Origin: Diogma glabrata
Lineage: Eukaryota > Arthropoda > Insecta > Diptera > Cylindrotomidae
NCBI GenBank assembly: GCA_963693315.1
Contig: OY856186.1
Location: forward strand, 86,942,647-87,006,646
Reading direction: 5' to 3'
DNA length: 64,000 nucleotides
Made by a program: the position numbers and the translations under genes. This document shows positions 41,454 to 53,522 of the stretch, piece by piece. Each line of letters opens with the position of its first letter. Within the stretch, counting starts at the first letter, position 1. The notes under the pieces are model-generated. The model searched no databases. It was not told the origin of the DNA and saw only the letters and a list, made by a program, of their open reading frames with translations.

Positions 41454-44400
41454 CACTGAAAGAAAAAAGTAAGTAATTTTAACAGAAAACACATATTAAT
41501 TTAACAGAAATTTATCTTACTTTTCAGCCACCTTAGCGCTTTGTTAATGAAACAGTTTTTGCTATGTTAAATTTACATAAATTAAAAATCTAATTTTATG
41601 CAAAACGACTTAGTTTTTAGTAAAGAGAACATAAAATTTTGTTATAACAACATAGCCGATTTTTAAAAGATAAGTTAGTCTAACAAACATATATGTACTT
41701 TTAACATAGCTTTTTAGAAAACGACATAGTTTTTTGTAAACAAAATATAATATTATGTTATACCAACAAAGCCGAATATTAAGATTTAAGCTAGGCTACA
41801 TAGATATATGGAATTTTAACATAATTTTTGTAAAATTTCATGTAACTATGTAACTTTGCTAAGTTAAAACAATAGAATTATTTGTTAATTATACATACGA
41901 ATGAAGGGACTGCCATAGTTAAAATAAATATATATTTTATAGAAGCTAGGTTAAAATTAACATGAGACGCCTTCTGAAATTAGCAACAAAAACAATTTTT
42001 CAATGTATTCAAAATAAATTTATTTATTAATTTATTTATATATATAATATAAAATTGGAATTTTACTTTAATCATTTAAATTCAATAAATTGATGATTAT
42101 TTAAATCATCTTATCATTTTTATCTATTTTAGCTATTAATATTATATTATAACTATTATAACGATTATAACTATTAAATTTTAAAGCATTATGTATAATA
42201 ATATAAAAAAAAATTTACATTAAATAATTCAAAATAAATACCATTCTTTGGATTTTCAACAATGAAATAAAATTTATATAGTTTTATATAATGAAATAAA
42301 AATATTAAAAATATAATTAGATTAATAATAAATATTATTAATCATTCTCTTTGACTGTTTTTTGGAAAATATCATTGATTAGCGTAAGTACAGCTGGAAT
42401 TTCTTCATAAAATTTGGTTGTAATGTCGTATAAAATGTTTGAATGAATAACCAAACATTTAAAGATTCGCTTGGATACCTTAAATTAAAAATTTGAAACA
42501 CCTTAAAACAACAATCAAGGGCTTCCAAGAAATTTGCAAATTTAAAGTGCTCCTTATCCAATATGACATAGAACTCTTGATAATCTGAAGTACTTCCAAA
42601 AGCAACGAGAATTTGTTGAAATCGTTCACTGTTACTCAAACACTTATCGTTTATTGTTTTAAGCTCGTTATTTACATCGTATCGTCAAACATTTAAATAT
42701 AAAATTATTCTGGACGTCCTTTATAGTAGGTTTTTTTGAATTATTATTTGCTGCTGTTTTGAGCTTTTTTTTTTTTAAATTAGATCTATGTATTATCGCC
42801 GGTAGAACATATATGTAGAAGTTCTAAGTTAAAAGTATCTAGAAACAAAACAGAAATACAAAAAATTAATATATTTACATTCATATAAAGTGTTTATTAT
42901 ATAATTTACCAGTATTTATTTTATCTTTTTTTAATAAAAGTTGTTGAAATGCTTCTTTATTTATCTTGTCCCGTATATTTGTTTTTAATATTTCTGGAAT
43001 GTATTTTGAAAATATATTCCAGTTTTGGTACATCACATCTTTCTCAGGGTAAATTGTTAAAAAATCGATGTTTATCTGTAATAGACATTAAATAATATAT
43101 ATATATTTGATCACTATATGGAAATTATAAAGCTCATTACCAATTCAGGCGCAAGGTTATTTTGATACAATGGCCATTCTGTAAGAATGTTTGTTATAGT
43201 GCTGTCATTATTTGCCATCATAAAATCCATTCTAAATCTTGAGGAAAGGTTCCATTTGCGTTTCACTTCCTCTCAAGGACTTCTGAAGCTTTTTAGAATT
43301 TCTTTAATTTTCATATTTTCTACATTGTTTTCAACTGAAAGAACGTAGCCATTATAAAATTTGAATTTATGCTTTAAACATTAAAACTATCTACGTGGTC
43401 TGCAGGGCTATCGTTAACAATCTACAATAAACTATCTACAGGGCTATCGTTAACATATGTTGAATATGTGTCAACAATTTTTCAAAGCGACAAATGCCTT
43501 TTTTTTAACATTTATTTCCGATTTTGGTACCGATCGTACAATTTTCCTTTTGGAGGAAGATGACCTCTTCCAACAAAATAGGTACTCTGAAATAGAAAAA
43601 TAAATGAAGTGCTTAATCTTTACACGCTGATGAAGTAAAACTTCTTTGGCTACTGTCGCAGGTATTATTAATAATATTAAATATAAAATAAAATAGATAT
43701 GTCATATACTTACTGGGGATTCAGGAGGAAACAATAATATTATTTCTTCTCAAATTTTTCTACATTGTGAGACGCTGAGTTGCAACTGGTAAATTTTTCT
43801 ACGTTAAAACTCAGATTCTAACTCAGATTAATTTAGTACAGTTTACGAAAACGTAACAATTTTTTAACAAAAAGCAAAGATTTATTTAGAATTTAACTCA
43901 CCCATTCTTTATTAATTATCCTTTCCGGAAATTCATATGCATTACGCTCGAAATTTATTGTATTCCCTACTCTTAAAAAGTTTATATCATCAGAAATCGA
44001 TCTAATAGGATTTAATAAATAATAATATATAATATAAATGCTTGCAATATTAAATAAAAATATTCACCTGCTTACCTGTTAAATATTTAAATAATTTAAT
44101 GTTTTATATTTATTTGCCTTTTCTCAGAAATCTATAATTGCGTTCCACTTCACAAAGAAAACACGTTTTAAATGGAATTAAATTTAAATGCAATTCTTAA
44201 ATGAAGCTTGGAATTTAACAAAATGCTCTTTTATTTTAAAATAGCACTACATACGTATAACAATTCTTTCAATTTGATTAACATAGTGCTCTGTTACTTT
44301 AACTTAGAATCGTAAAATCAATTTGTCTTAACAAAGCGCTCTGTTATTATAATATATTTTTAACAGAGTGTATGTAAAATGTTTTTACCATTGTTAATAT

Positions 44401-44644
44401 TTAACAAAAATAAAGTACCGCTATGTTAAAATAACTAAAGCCATATAATTTTAACAAAACCAATGTTTGTTTGCAAAATGTATTTGCTTAGGTAAAATAA
44501 CGAAGCGATTTTTGTATTAATAACATAATTGAAAAAAATTAGCAAAGTCAATTTTATTGAAACGTAACAAAAACTATGTTATTTTAACAAAAATACTTTA
44601 ACAAAACCAATTTGGTTATTATTACGTAGCTTTTTTTCTCAGTG
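41454..44644. mobile_element. CACTG-ended DNA transposon (CACTA/EnSpm-like)
   Basis: 3,191 bp with ends CACTGAAAGAAAAAA and TTTTTTTCTCAGTG (inverted). The interrupted minisatellite shows the empty site: AA is present on both sides, giving a 2-bp duplication. Subterminal blocks of ATAGTTTTTTGTAAAC and GTTATAACAACATAGC type are repeated near both ends, as in CACTA elements. A decayed, multi-exon minus-strand gene occupies the middle. Superfamily assignment rests on CACTG ends and the 2-bp duplication; no DDE transposase was recognised. Confidence 0.65.
42379..43990 (-). pseudogene. multi-exon gene inside the CACTG element, function unknown
   Basis: Minus-strand pieces that look coding: 43990-43890 (SISDDINFLRVGNT), about 43600-43500 (STYFVGRGHLPPKGKLY), 43330-43145 (WNLSSRFRMDFMMANNDST, ILTEWPLYQNN), 43085-42920 (INIDFLTIYPEKDVMYQNW), and 42660-42379 (an 86-codon frame with DYQEFYVILDKE, LEALDCCFKVFQIFNLRYP). 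Splice-like junctions separate several of them. I recall similar uncharacterised proteins in insect genomes, with no known function. The 43.3-43.6 kb part has stops, so this copy is decayed. Confidence 0.5.
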
Positions 44645-45010
44645 AATACAAAACTATTGACTCATGCGATGGTGGATGAATGTTGAGCCAATTGTAGCAA
44701 AATAAAACTTTGTAATTTATGTGATTGCGGATGATTGATGATCAAATTGTATGGATAAAATTACAAAAACTGCTGGATCATGCGATTGTGGACGAATGAT
44801 GAACAAATTGTATGAAAAAAAAATTATAAATCAGCTGAATTATGAGATGCAGATGAATGATGAGTAACTGTCGCAATATAGAACTGTTGAATTATGTGAT
44901 GGTGTATGAATGATGAGTAATTGAAACAATATAGGCCTATTAAATCATGCGCTGGTGGATGAATGTTGAACAACTTGCATGAAAATAATTATAAAACTGC
45001 TGACTCCGGC
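44645..45010. repeat. ~55-bp minisatellite, right block
   Basis: Continuation of 41045-41453 with the same TGGATGAATGATGA-type units. Together the two blocks would make one array of about 770 bp. Confidence 0.8.
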
Positions 45011-45078
45011 AAATTTTGTAGGAAGGTTAAATAAATCTCGGTACTAAATAACCCGGTTGAGCCAAGTTAATGAGGTTA

Positions 45079-45192
45079 CAGGTTGAACCGTATACGTGTA
45101 GCTATGTAACAGTTTATTCAAGCGACGGTGGACGGAACAGTTCACCAATATCACCAGAGGAAGTTGCAGAACGAAGGAAATTCCGTTGCCTA
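45079..45192 (+). other. candidate exon, unidentified
   Basis: Open stretch after GAGGTTACAG containing YSSDGGRNSSPISPEEVAER, ending near a weak donor (ACC|GTATAT). Composition is less AT-rich than the flanks. No TE motif recognised. Could be a chance frame. Confidence 0.25.
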
Positions 45193-46899
45193 TACCGTAT
45201 ATATAATTTCCCAGTTTTTCTTTTTATTTGTTTTAATATCACAACTCCATTTAAAGGAAAAAAAGTTGTTTAAAGTTTTTTGGTCTTAACGACAGGATTA
45301 ACATCCAATTCTATTTATTAAGTCTATCATACACTTAGTATAGTTCAGTTGTGATCATTTATCACAGTAATTATAATAATAATAAAATAAATTAAGACTA
45401 CCTTTATTTTAATGTCTGACAGTTCCAGTTCTCGATTATTTCTTCTAAACAGTTTAATTTCAATAACACTATCACTTTAATTTATAAATAACTTATTATT
45501 TTAATTAATTTAACATATAACACAAATACGACAAAATGGCCAACAACCATTTATTGATTAATTGCAACTAAACACATAATGAACACATAAATTTTTTTTT
45601 CTTTTGAATTTTACCATAATAATCAATGTTAAGCCAGAATTAAATCTGAATAACAAAAATAAGAACAAAAATTTATTTTTTTATGCACCATTAATCGATT
45701 AACTGGATGATCGTTCGTCTGCCAAACGCCAAACAAATCCAATAAGCGAGAGTTCATGGGTGGAGTCGGGTATTTATAATTGATGAAAACATCTAACTCG
45801 ATTTCGCCGATCGAAATACGTTTGAAACACATGTTTTCATCAACCATAGACACCCACCCAGAAAAGTAGCAGTTTAATTTAATTTCATTGGCTGGGATGC
45901 ATTTCACCATTACGAAGCTACAGGCGATTGTTGAATACGATAGATAAATCAATATAAAAGCCAATCCTTGTGCCAAAGTCACAGCCGATTGTTGAATAAT
46001 AACAATAACGGTTATTCTCCATTAGTGTTTTTTTCTTTTATTTTTTATTTTTGAAATAGAAGATATAAAAATATTATCAGTGAGAAAGGGAAAAATATGA
46101 GGACTTTTTATTTATCATGACTTTTTCTACTTTCCATGACTTTTTTTTAAAGAAAAGTGTTACTATAGCAAAATTTATAGAGTGAGACTTTTTATGGAAA
46201 AAGACAACTCTTACACTGAAAAAATATATTTAAAATTACCATACAGTGTCGGTTTTTAAAACATTTTGGTAAAAATAACAACAAATCAGAATTAATACTA
46301 ATAAGCAAAAGTCAAAACTATATCTCAACAAATAAATATTTACAAACATTTTCTGAATATTTTCGATATAGATTGTTGAAAATATATATAAAAATTGATG
46401 TTTATTAGAATTAAAGATGAATGTCAAAAATCCATTCCTATAAACATTTTATTCCATGAAAATTTGTGATATTCACCTTACTCTCTCCTTAGAACATTAA
46501 TCTTGGTTTCTCGTTCTATGTTGGCTAGATAAAAAAGACTAATGAAGAGTCACTCATATGCTCATTACAGGAATTATTAAAACTGATGCAAAAATGTCCT
46601 TTCTATTAGATGTTACAAAAAGATTAAATTCAAGTATAGAGATAAAAGTATTCAATATGTCATTCTTCGTTATCCCATTATTTTATTATTAAAGCACAAA
46701 ATATGAAAATCAATAACAAGATGACTAACTTTAATTCTAGTCATTTAATTTGAAAAAATTAAAATTAACTTAATTAAAGAATTTAATTTTTTCTATTTAA
46801 CTAAAGGAACAATTAATATAAAAAAAATGGAATATCACAACACTTTGTTGGAAATTTTCAAACAATAAAATTAAACAACATTAAGTGTTTGAGTACATA
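45193..46899. other. AT-rich DNA, no supported gene
   Basis: A 117-codon minus frame (45982-45629) starts with a signal-peptide-like hydrophobic run (LAFILIYLSYSTIAC) and has several Cys, but no family is recognised and neighbours give no support. Otherwise only AT-rich sequence. Confidence 0.3.
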
Positions 46900-47292
46900 C
46901 CCGAGCAGAAATTTCTTAGGGCTCAAATACGGCCCTGATCAGGTTAGCCCTAGTTTGATAGGGCCCTTATCATGAATGTAACGCTTTTGCCTAATCAGGC
47001 CCTGATTGGGATAAACGGATCAGGCACTGACCAAGTTTTCCATATAAAATTAAAAAGGGCAAACCGTAGTAAGGCATTTTGTATCAGGCCCTGATCAGAT
47101 TGCCCAACTAGGGGTCAGATACGAAAAATCAAATCAGGGCCGGATATATCCAAATAAGGTTTGCCCTAAAAAGGTACTCCAATTCAGGTCCGGAACAGGC
47201 CCACATCAGATTGCCCTAATAGGGCTTGCCCTGTCTGACCGTGATCAGGTCCTGACTGTATTCAGGCTTTCCCTAACTAATTTCTGCTCGGG
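46900..47292. mobile_element. 393-bp TA-flanked inverted-repeat element (MITE)
   Basis: Ends CCCGAGCAGAAATT..TTAGGGC and GCCCTAA..AATTTCTGCTCGGG are inverted repeats of about 22 bases with one or two differences, flanked by TA on both sides. The interior is built of many copies of CAGGCCCTGATCAG and TTGCCCTAATAGGG variants and is GC-richer than the flanks. TA target suggests Tc1/mariner-like mobilisation; no coding capacity. Confidence 0.75.
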
Positions 47293-48811
47293 TATATATT
47301 CAAAGAACTCAAAGTATTGTTCGCACAAGGATATATGTCTAAAAAGTCAAGGAAAATCAAAAAAAGTTGCACGAAAAAAACCACACTGAACTAATTAGTC
47401 CATCATGGAATAGAACGGACGGTATTTACATAGATAGCTTCGGATCGGTAAAACAAACATATCGACCCAGATATTAGAAATTGTTTGAGAGACAACCGAT
47501 TCGTAACAAGAGTATAATCTTTCTTTTTAAATACTTTTTAATGCAACTATATAAGTAATAATTCAAACGTATTAGTCCAACCATTCAACGGAAAATACGG
47601 CGAAACTGAATAATCCTTACAAACAAAACCGATTTGTACAAAATTTGGATTTAGGTTCTACTTACCCTCTTCAAAGTTGACCCTGTGCTGAGGGTTGCTT
47701 TTACGCTGAGGGTGGATGCCACCCCTTCTCGGGGGCGAAACATTTTTCAATTAAAGTAAGTTCAGAAATAGATAGATTCACTAATTCTGAACAACTTTTT
47801 ATCTAAAGCTTTTGCAAAAAGCATATACTTTTCGACTTATTTGCGAGTGAACATTTCAATTTTTCAACCAAAAAAACACGTTTTCAGACGGTTTCTTGCA
47901 AAATACTCAAAAATTAATTCAGTAAATTATTTGTGATATAACATCACTCCGATGGAAAATCTCCCATTAAGAATAATATAAGAACTGAATCTAAAAAATT
48001 ATGGTGCAAATTATGAAACCTTTTGCAATCCATACAATTTTCGACCGATCTAGTTTCGAACCAATGGGAAAATTTCAAACTTTAAAAAAGTTTATCATTC
48101 CCATCAGGGCTAGCCGACTAGATAAACTACCAAAAAATGTCAACGCAAAATATAAACCAAAAATTAGGTTACAACTCTAGCGAAGTATAAAAAAAACAAA
48201 AGATTTACATAAACATATATTTAATAGATTCAGGTTTAGTTAATTAATTTCTCTAGTGATCACTGTTTTGTTATACTCTAGACATACTAGTATTGAATAA
48301 CAAACTCGTATCGGCGAGAAGAAGATGACTAGTCTTCACTTGTGTCTATTGACACATAATTAACCATTAATTCAGTAAATTATTTATGATAGTAAGGTAT
48401 TTATATCGAAAAACTTATTTGGATTCTTATCTTATAAAAAGCATAAAGAATGGTATGTTTATGGTGTCTGTAGACCCAATACAAACGGAGTAATAGCTTG
48501 TTAAATGTTGGTTCTTATTCGTCAACTGCCAAAATTGAAAGTTTCAACTTACAATAAACAAAAAACAATGTATTTATAATTTAAATATTATGTGTTCGAA
48601 TTTTTCTATATTTGATACATATTTATATATTTGATCTCATCCTATCCCCTATTTCATCCTTGCACATTTTAGTATTATCCCAGCAAGCACATAGTCGCAT
48701 AATTCAGTAGCACGATGGTATCATAATAGTAAAAATGGGTATCTTGTAATTTTAATAGCATGAGTTACAGTTACATGAGTTTAGTTATATTTACATGTAA
48801 CATTTTTGTTA

Positions 48812-49992
48812 GACTTTAGACATCTCCGAGGCATTCGATCGAGTCTGGCATGCCAACTTAATCAACAAGCTCGTTGCGTACGGTTTTCATCCCAATGTTG
48901 TGAAGCTGATTCAAAATTTTATATCCAACCGATACATTTCGGTAACCTTAGATGGATTTTCTTCTGAGTCTAAACTAATTAACGCTGGTGTACCTCAAGG
49001 CTCAGTATTGTCCCCAACCCTATTTTTGATTTATATCAACGAATTGTTGAAAATCACCAGCAACCCAATAAATAGTTTTGCAGATGATAGTACTCTGCAC
49101 AAGTCGTTCGAGCCCCTTCCTTCAAAAGGTAAAATGCACGAACGAATTAATCCTGCCCGGAGAGACGCTGCCATAAACGTGAACAAAGACCTGAATAAAG
49201 TCGCCGACTGGGGTGACCGAAACCTTGTCAATTTCAACTCTACCAAAACACAGCTGTTGATTGTTTCCAGATTAAAGACCGAGTTCCCCAAAGATATTTT
49301 ATTCAGTATGTGTGATGAACCAATAGGTGAATGTAAAAACATTCGTTTATTGGGTGTCACAGTTTCAAATGACCTACTCTGGAACGATCATGTAATGGCG
49401 AAGGCAAAACGCGCGTCTTAAAAAACTCGGCCTCCTAAATAGATGCAAAAAGTTTTTCACTCCATACCAATTGCTCCATGTTTATAAGTCCTATATTCGT
49501 CCCTGTATGGAGTACTGCTGTCAAGTTTCGGGTGCTGCCTCTGTTTCCATCTTGGCCCTCTTGGACTCTGTTCAAAAGCGGGCTATACGAATTGTGGGTG
49601 ATCGAACTTTGACATCAAAACTTGATTCTCTACAACATCGTCGCACTGTTGCTGACCTCGTTGTTTTTTACAAATATCGTCATCAGCAGTGCTCAGATGA
49701 AATCAGCGGCATCATGCCTCAAACTTATTCTTACCCCCGTTTCACTCGGCAATCGGCTGCCGCAACCGGTGAAACGGTAAAGATCCCGCGCTGTCATACT
49801 GGCAGATCGCAGAGAGACTTCTTTGTCCGAACTGCGTACAAATGGAATAGTTTGCCGGAACACTTAGTCTCAGGTGGCTTCAACCCGCAGATGTTTAAAA
49901 AAAGCGTTAATCTACACCTTAGAACGCCAGTTGTTGTGGGACCCAGGTGTTCTAAACCCTATTACACAACACATTTTATTAAAAAAAAAAAA
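48812..49992 (+). pseudogene. 5'-truncated jockey-like LINE with polyA tail
   Basis: Starts abruptly in RT at LDISEAFDRVWH, continues with FISNRYISVTLDG, AGVPQGSVLSPTLFLIYINE and FADDST (catalytic Asp pair present), thumb region to 49421. A one-base shift at the KAKRAS/SEKLG-equivalent point follows. The C-terminal part 49471-49975 has YKSYIRPCMEYC, DSVQKRAIRIVGD and FVRTAYKWNSLPEHL. The 3' end is ACACAACACATTTTATT plus A12 (49981-49992). It is dead by truncation and frameshift but less decayed than 10590-11883. No clear target duplication. Confidence 0.9.
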
Positions 49993-50554
49993 TAATAATA
50001 GTAGCACAATGATAATTTTCTCGTATCGGTAGCACAAGCAGTTGCACAATGGCAATGCATAATGTTGTGCGGTCGTGTTAAAAAGTTTGGAGTAGCATAA
50101 CCGGTAGGAAAAGAGTATAGCATGATGGTAAAAAATATTGTCAGCACAAGACAGTAGAACAAGTCACATATCAGTAGGCTAGCAAAGGTCGTAGAACAGA
50201 GTAGCACATGAGTTGCATATAGGCAGGACAACAACGATCGCACAACAGAGTAGCACATCAGTCGCATTTCGTTAAGACAACAACGGTCGCACAACAGATT
50301 AGCACATCAGTCGTAAATCAATAAAACAACAACTTCCTTCGCTGATTTGTATTTCAAAAACTCTAAATAATTGTTATTTCTTTACTACTATCGTAACATT
50401 GTTATTATTAATGGAATAAATTTTAAATATTTAGGGATAAAGATCTATATAATTTAAAAACTATATTATCGATAAATTGAAATGGTGTAAAATGAAATTT
50501 TTATGAATAAAAAAATCATTTTTATGTTATTTAAAAATAATTAAAAAACCTAAT

Positions 50555-50600
50555 GTCCGGAGAGGGAATTGAACCCTCCACCGTTCTCAAATCTCAAATT
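50555..50600 (-). repeat. tRNA T-arm-like remnant, minus strand
   Basis: On the minus strand GGAGGGTTCAATTCCCTCTCCGG has a perfect five-pair T stem and a B-box-like loop, but no A box or matching acceptor strand. Probably a SINE or tRNA fragment. Confidence 0.35.
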
Positions 50601-50783
50601 TGAACACATGAAAACCAGATACTTCATATATAATTTGATATAAATTTCCATATGGAATTGTTTATATATCAATAAATTAATTATACTCGTGACCCGTTTC
50701 ATAACATAAATGCCTTTTCATTCTCCTAAAACTTAAGCAACAAAATAATATTCATAAATAAGTTTTAGTAAATAATCATCATC

Positions 50784-50855
50784 AGATAGACGAATGGTTA
50801 AAGTTGCTGCCTTGTACACAGAGGAAAGGGGATCGTATCCGGGTTAAGTCCAAAA
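50784..50855 (+). repeat. possible tRNA-derived SINE head
   Basis: GACGAATGGTTAAAGTTGCT, then GCCTTGTACACAGAGG and GGGGATCGTATCCGGG, in tRNA-like order (nearest by eye tRNA-Val type). The B box is degraded (GGATCGTATCC). Confidence 0.4.
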
Positions 50856-51978
50856 AAATAATAATGATAGCGTTTTATCTTTACAAGGACCCCATAAAAC
50901 TACTGTTTTCATTAGTCAATCATTAACTACTCACCCCCGTGCATATCCCTGAATTGAAAAAAGCTTAATTTTCTTTTTCATTTCTTTTGGGTAGCATATT
51001 GGTAGAAATCGATATCATATTGGTACCACAACCTTCGCTATGCGACCTCGTCTTGGTGGGACAACATGGTAGCATAATAGTAGCATAACAGTAGAACAAC
51101 AGCGGTCGCATATTATGGTACCGGTAGGTTAGTGCATAATAATGGTAGCAAAACGTTCGAATATCAGTAGCATAAGCCCCAGATTTTTGCAGGTGTCTAG
51201 AACTAATCAAACAGAGCGTAATACAAGTACGATAATGAAGTGAATTGTGAAGTAGCAACCAACTTCATTTTTGTCATAACTCGCTTAGTTCTGATGCTAG
51301 GAACTTTAATAAAAATGAAATATAAAGGTATTTCACCATTTTATTCTACAAAAAATTCTACAAACTATTATCTGCTATTACCTTGTTATCTGCTATTACT
51401 CCGTTTGTATTGGGTCCACAGACACCATAAACTCACCATTTTATTGTATTTTATAAGTATTAGTTTTAATCAGAATAATTTTTCCGTTAAAATCCTTACT
51501 TTTTGAGTTATTTGCGAAAAACCGTCTGAAAACGTGGTTTTTTGGGATGAAAAATTGAAATGTTCACTCGCGAATAAGTCGGAAATTATTGACTTTCAGC
51601 AAACACTTTGCATAACAAAAGTTGCTTAGAATTAGTCAATCTAGTTATTACAATGCCTAGTTTTAATGAACAATTTTTCACCCCCAAAAAGGGGTCGCAT
51701 CCACCTCCAGGATAAAAGCACCTTCCACCACCGGGTCAACTTTGAAGAAGAAGGTAATTAGAACCTAAATCCAAATTTTTGTGCAAATCGGAGCTGTTTT
51801 TAAGGATTATACGGGAAAATGGTCATTGACTGTACTATATATATTATTATACTACATACTACTTGCATACTACATATATTATTATAAATGTGCTTATGTA
51901 ATTCATTTACTACAAACATAACAAAAAACAAAATCGTATATTTTGCATTGATATATTTGTATAAATATGATAAATTCT

Positions 51979-52143
51979 ATGAATGAATGGATTTGCGCAT
52001 GCGATAATTTACGTTTACAACTTGAAGCTTTTGAGAGCGGAGAAAAAAGAGTAAATCCATTAATTTATTCAGCTGTGTTTTTGGAAGATTTGGACAATTT
52101 TGTTAAATTTCTTACGTCATACAAAAATGAAGAATTTCTTTAG
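51979..52143 (+). CDS. small ORF of 54 residues, unidentified
   Basis: ATG to TAG with codon use and composition unlike the AT-rich noise around it (MNEWICACDNLRLQLEAFE start, charged, no low-complexity runs, ends TSYKNEEFL). An in-frame stop lies upstream. Could be a terminal exon of a decayed TE gene. No domain recognised. The rest of 51826-52474 holds nothing else. Confidence 0.3.
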   Translation: MNEWICACDNLRLQLEAFESGEKRVNPLIYSAVFLEDLDNFVKFLTSYKNEEFL

Positions 52144-52474
52144 TCGTGTTAATAATCTATCTAGATATAATGGAATTGTTTTGGGATTGAGCTTGCATTT
52201 CGTTTTATGTAAAAATATGGTAGTTTCATAATGAAACATGATAAAAAAGACGGAAAATAAATACACATATTAGTATGAACATATGTAGTTACAATAGAAT
52301 CATGTTTTCAACCTCTTGTTCATAACTAAATCTCTTATAAAATGAAATTTAATATCAATATGCTTAGTTCTTGCATGATAAAGATTCGTTTAACTAAGAC
52401 ATATTGCACTCTTGTTGTCACAGTTTATTCTGATTTCATTAATTGTATTAGGAAAAATTTCCTGTTACAATTCG

Positions 52475-53522
52475 TTAAGCCAGAGTCCTTCTTGCGTAGC
52501 AGTTACTTATGCCATATATTCGGCCTCCGCAGTCGATAGAGCTACTGTACATTGCCGTCTCGGCCGACGTAATCGAAAGAGCTACAGTAAATTGCCGTTT
52601 TGTATTCCACGATATTGGACCATTTAAAAGTTTGAATACATAACGAGTCGTTGATCTTCGCTGACCCACAACATTTGTCCAATCTGAATTCCAATATCCT
52701 TCAAATTCAGCATACTCATCATTTTTATACTAAATTACTGCATCCAGAGTTCCTTTTAAATAACGCATCATACGTTTCACTGCTTGTCAGTGTGCCCTCC
52801 CTGGATTTTGATTATAACGACTCAATTTATTAACATTTTAACTATCCTTAAAATCTATGCTGCGCACAGCAATCTGCCAACAGCTTCTTGGTATGGTATA
52901 TTCTGCATCTGTTGCCTTTCCTCATCATTTTTCGGGTCTCAACAGGATTACAATCTGACATATTGAATTTATTCAGTACTTCCCCTAAATAATTCTTTTG
53001 ACCCAATGAAACTTCATTTTTCTGACGATTTATATTAATTTGCACTCCAAAGACGTATTTGGCTTCACAAATGTCTTTCGTCTGGAACTTAGACTTCAAG
53101 AGCTCCTTCAAATCGTTTAACATTTTCTTGTATTCGTGAATAAAGTGAGAGCGTCTACATAGACAGCTACTATAATCATCTTCACCCAATGGCTCTTAAG
53201 TAAATACATAAATCTGCTAATGACTGAGTCAAATCTATCAAATGGTTTCAAGTGTGTATTCCACATACGACGAGCCTGCTTAAGACGATAGTGTGACTTT
53301 TTCAGATGATAAACTTTACTATCAGAACTGAACCCCTCAGTTTGGAACATGTAAATTGTGTGTTCTACCTCTCCCTGTAAGAACGCTGTCACTGCATTTA
53401 TTTGATGAATCTCCATATCATACTTCACTGCCATTGCAAATAAAAACCGCAAGGAACCTTACAACTGGGGAATACATTTCATTATAGTCTACTCCTTATT
53501 TCTGAGCACAACCTTTAATGTC
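52475..53522 (-). pseudogene. copia element, RT and RNase H half
   Basis: Downstream half of a Ty1/copia pol on the minus strand. RT begins right at the gypsy insertion (GVDYNEMYSPVV near 53490) and continues AVTAFLQGEVEHTIYM, VYHLKKSHYRLKQARRMWN and YVDALTLF, where the second catalytic Asp of YVDD is Ala. Then LKSKFQTKDICEAKYVFG and, after damage, the RNase H segment ISWNTKRQFTVALSITSAE (about 52600-52520). Several frameshifts. No 3' LTR found. Continues upstream at 58120-60560 once the gypsy element is removed. Confidence 0.85.

Larger units (their letters stand above)
49993..51389. repeat. degenerate GTAGCACA-rich sequence inside F2
   Basis: 49993-50335 and 51040-51180 consist of loosely repeated AGTAGCACAACAGTAGCATA and CAACAACGGTCGCACAACAG words; the same words occur before the LINE (48690-48760). 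Hence the LINE and 50340-50980 interrupt or intersperse one degenerate repeat field. No regular period could be fixed. Confidence 0.5.
47590..51825. mobile_element. long foldback element F2
   Basis: Inverted arms: TAATCCTTACAAAC..CCGATTTGTAC at the left end against GTGCAAATCGG..TTAAGGATTA at the right end. Further inward, a GGGGTCGCATCCACC-like block (left 47705-47740, right 51695-51715), a GTTTTCAGACGGTTT block (47880 / 51525) and CCCAATACAAACGGAGTAAT (48475 / 51400) are all in opposite orientation. A LINE has inserted between the arms. No transposase is encoded. Similar in architecture to F1 but unrelated in sequence as far as I can see. Confidence 0.65.

Noticed and set aside
45629..45982. 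117-codon minus frame with signal-peptide-like start
   Set aside because: No family, splice or conservation evidence; Cys spacing does not match a known secreted class that I can name. Left as a note only.
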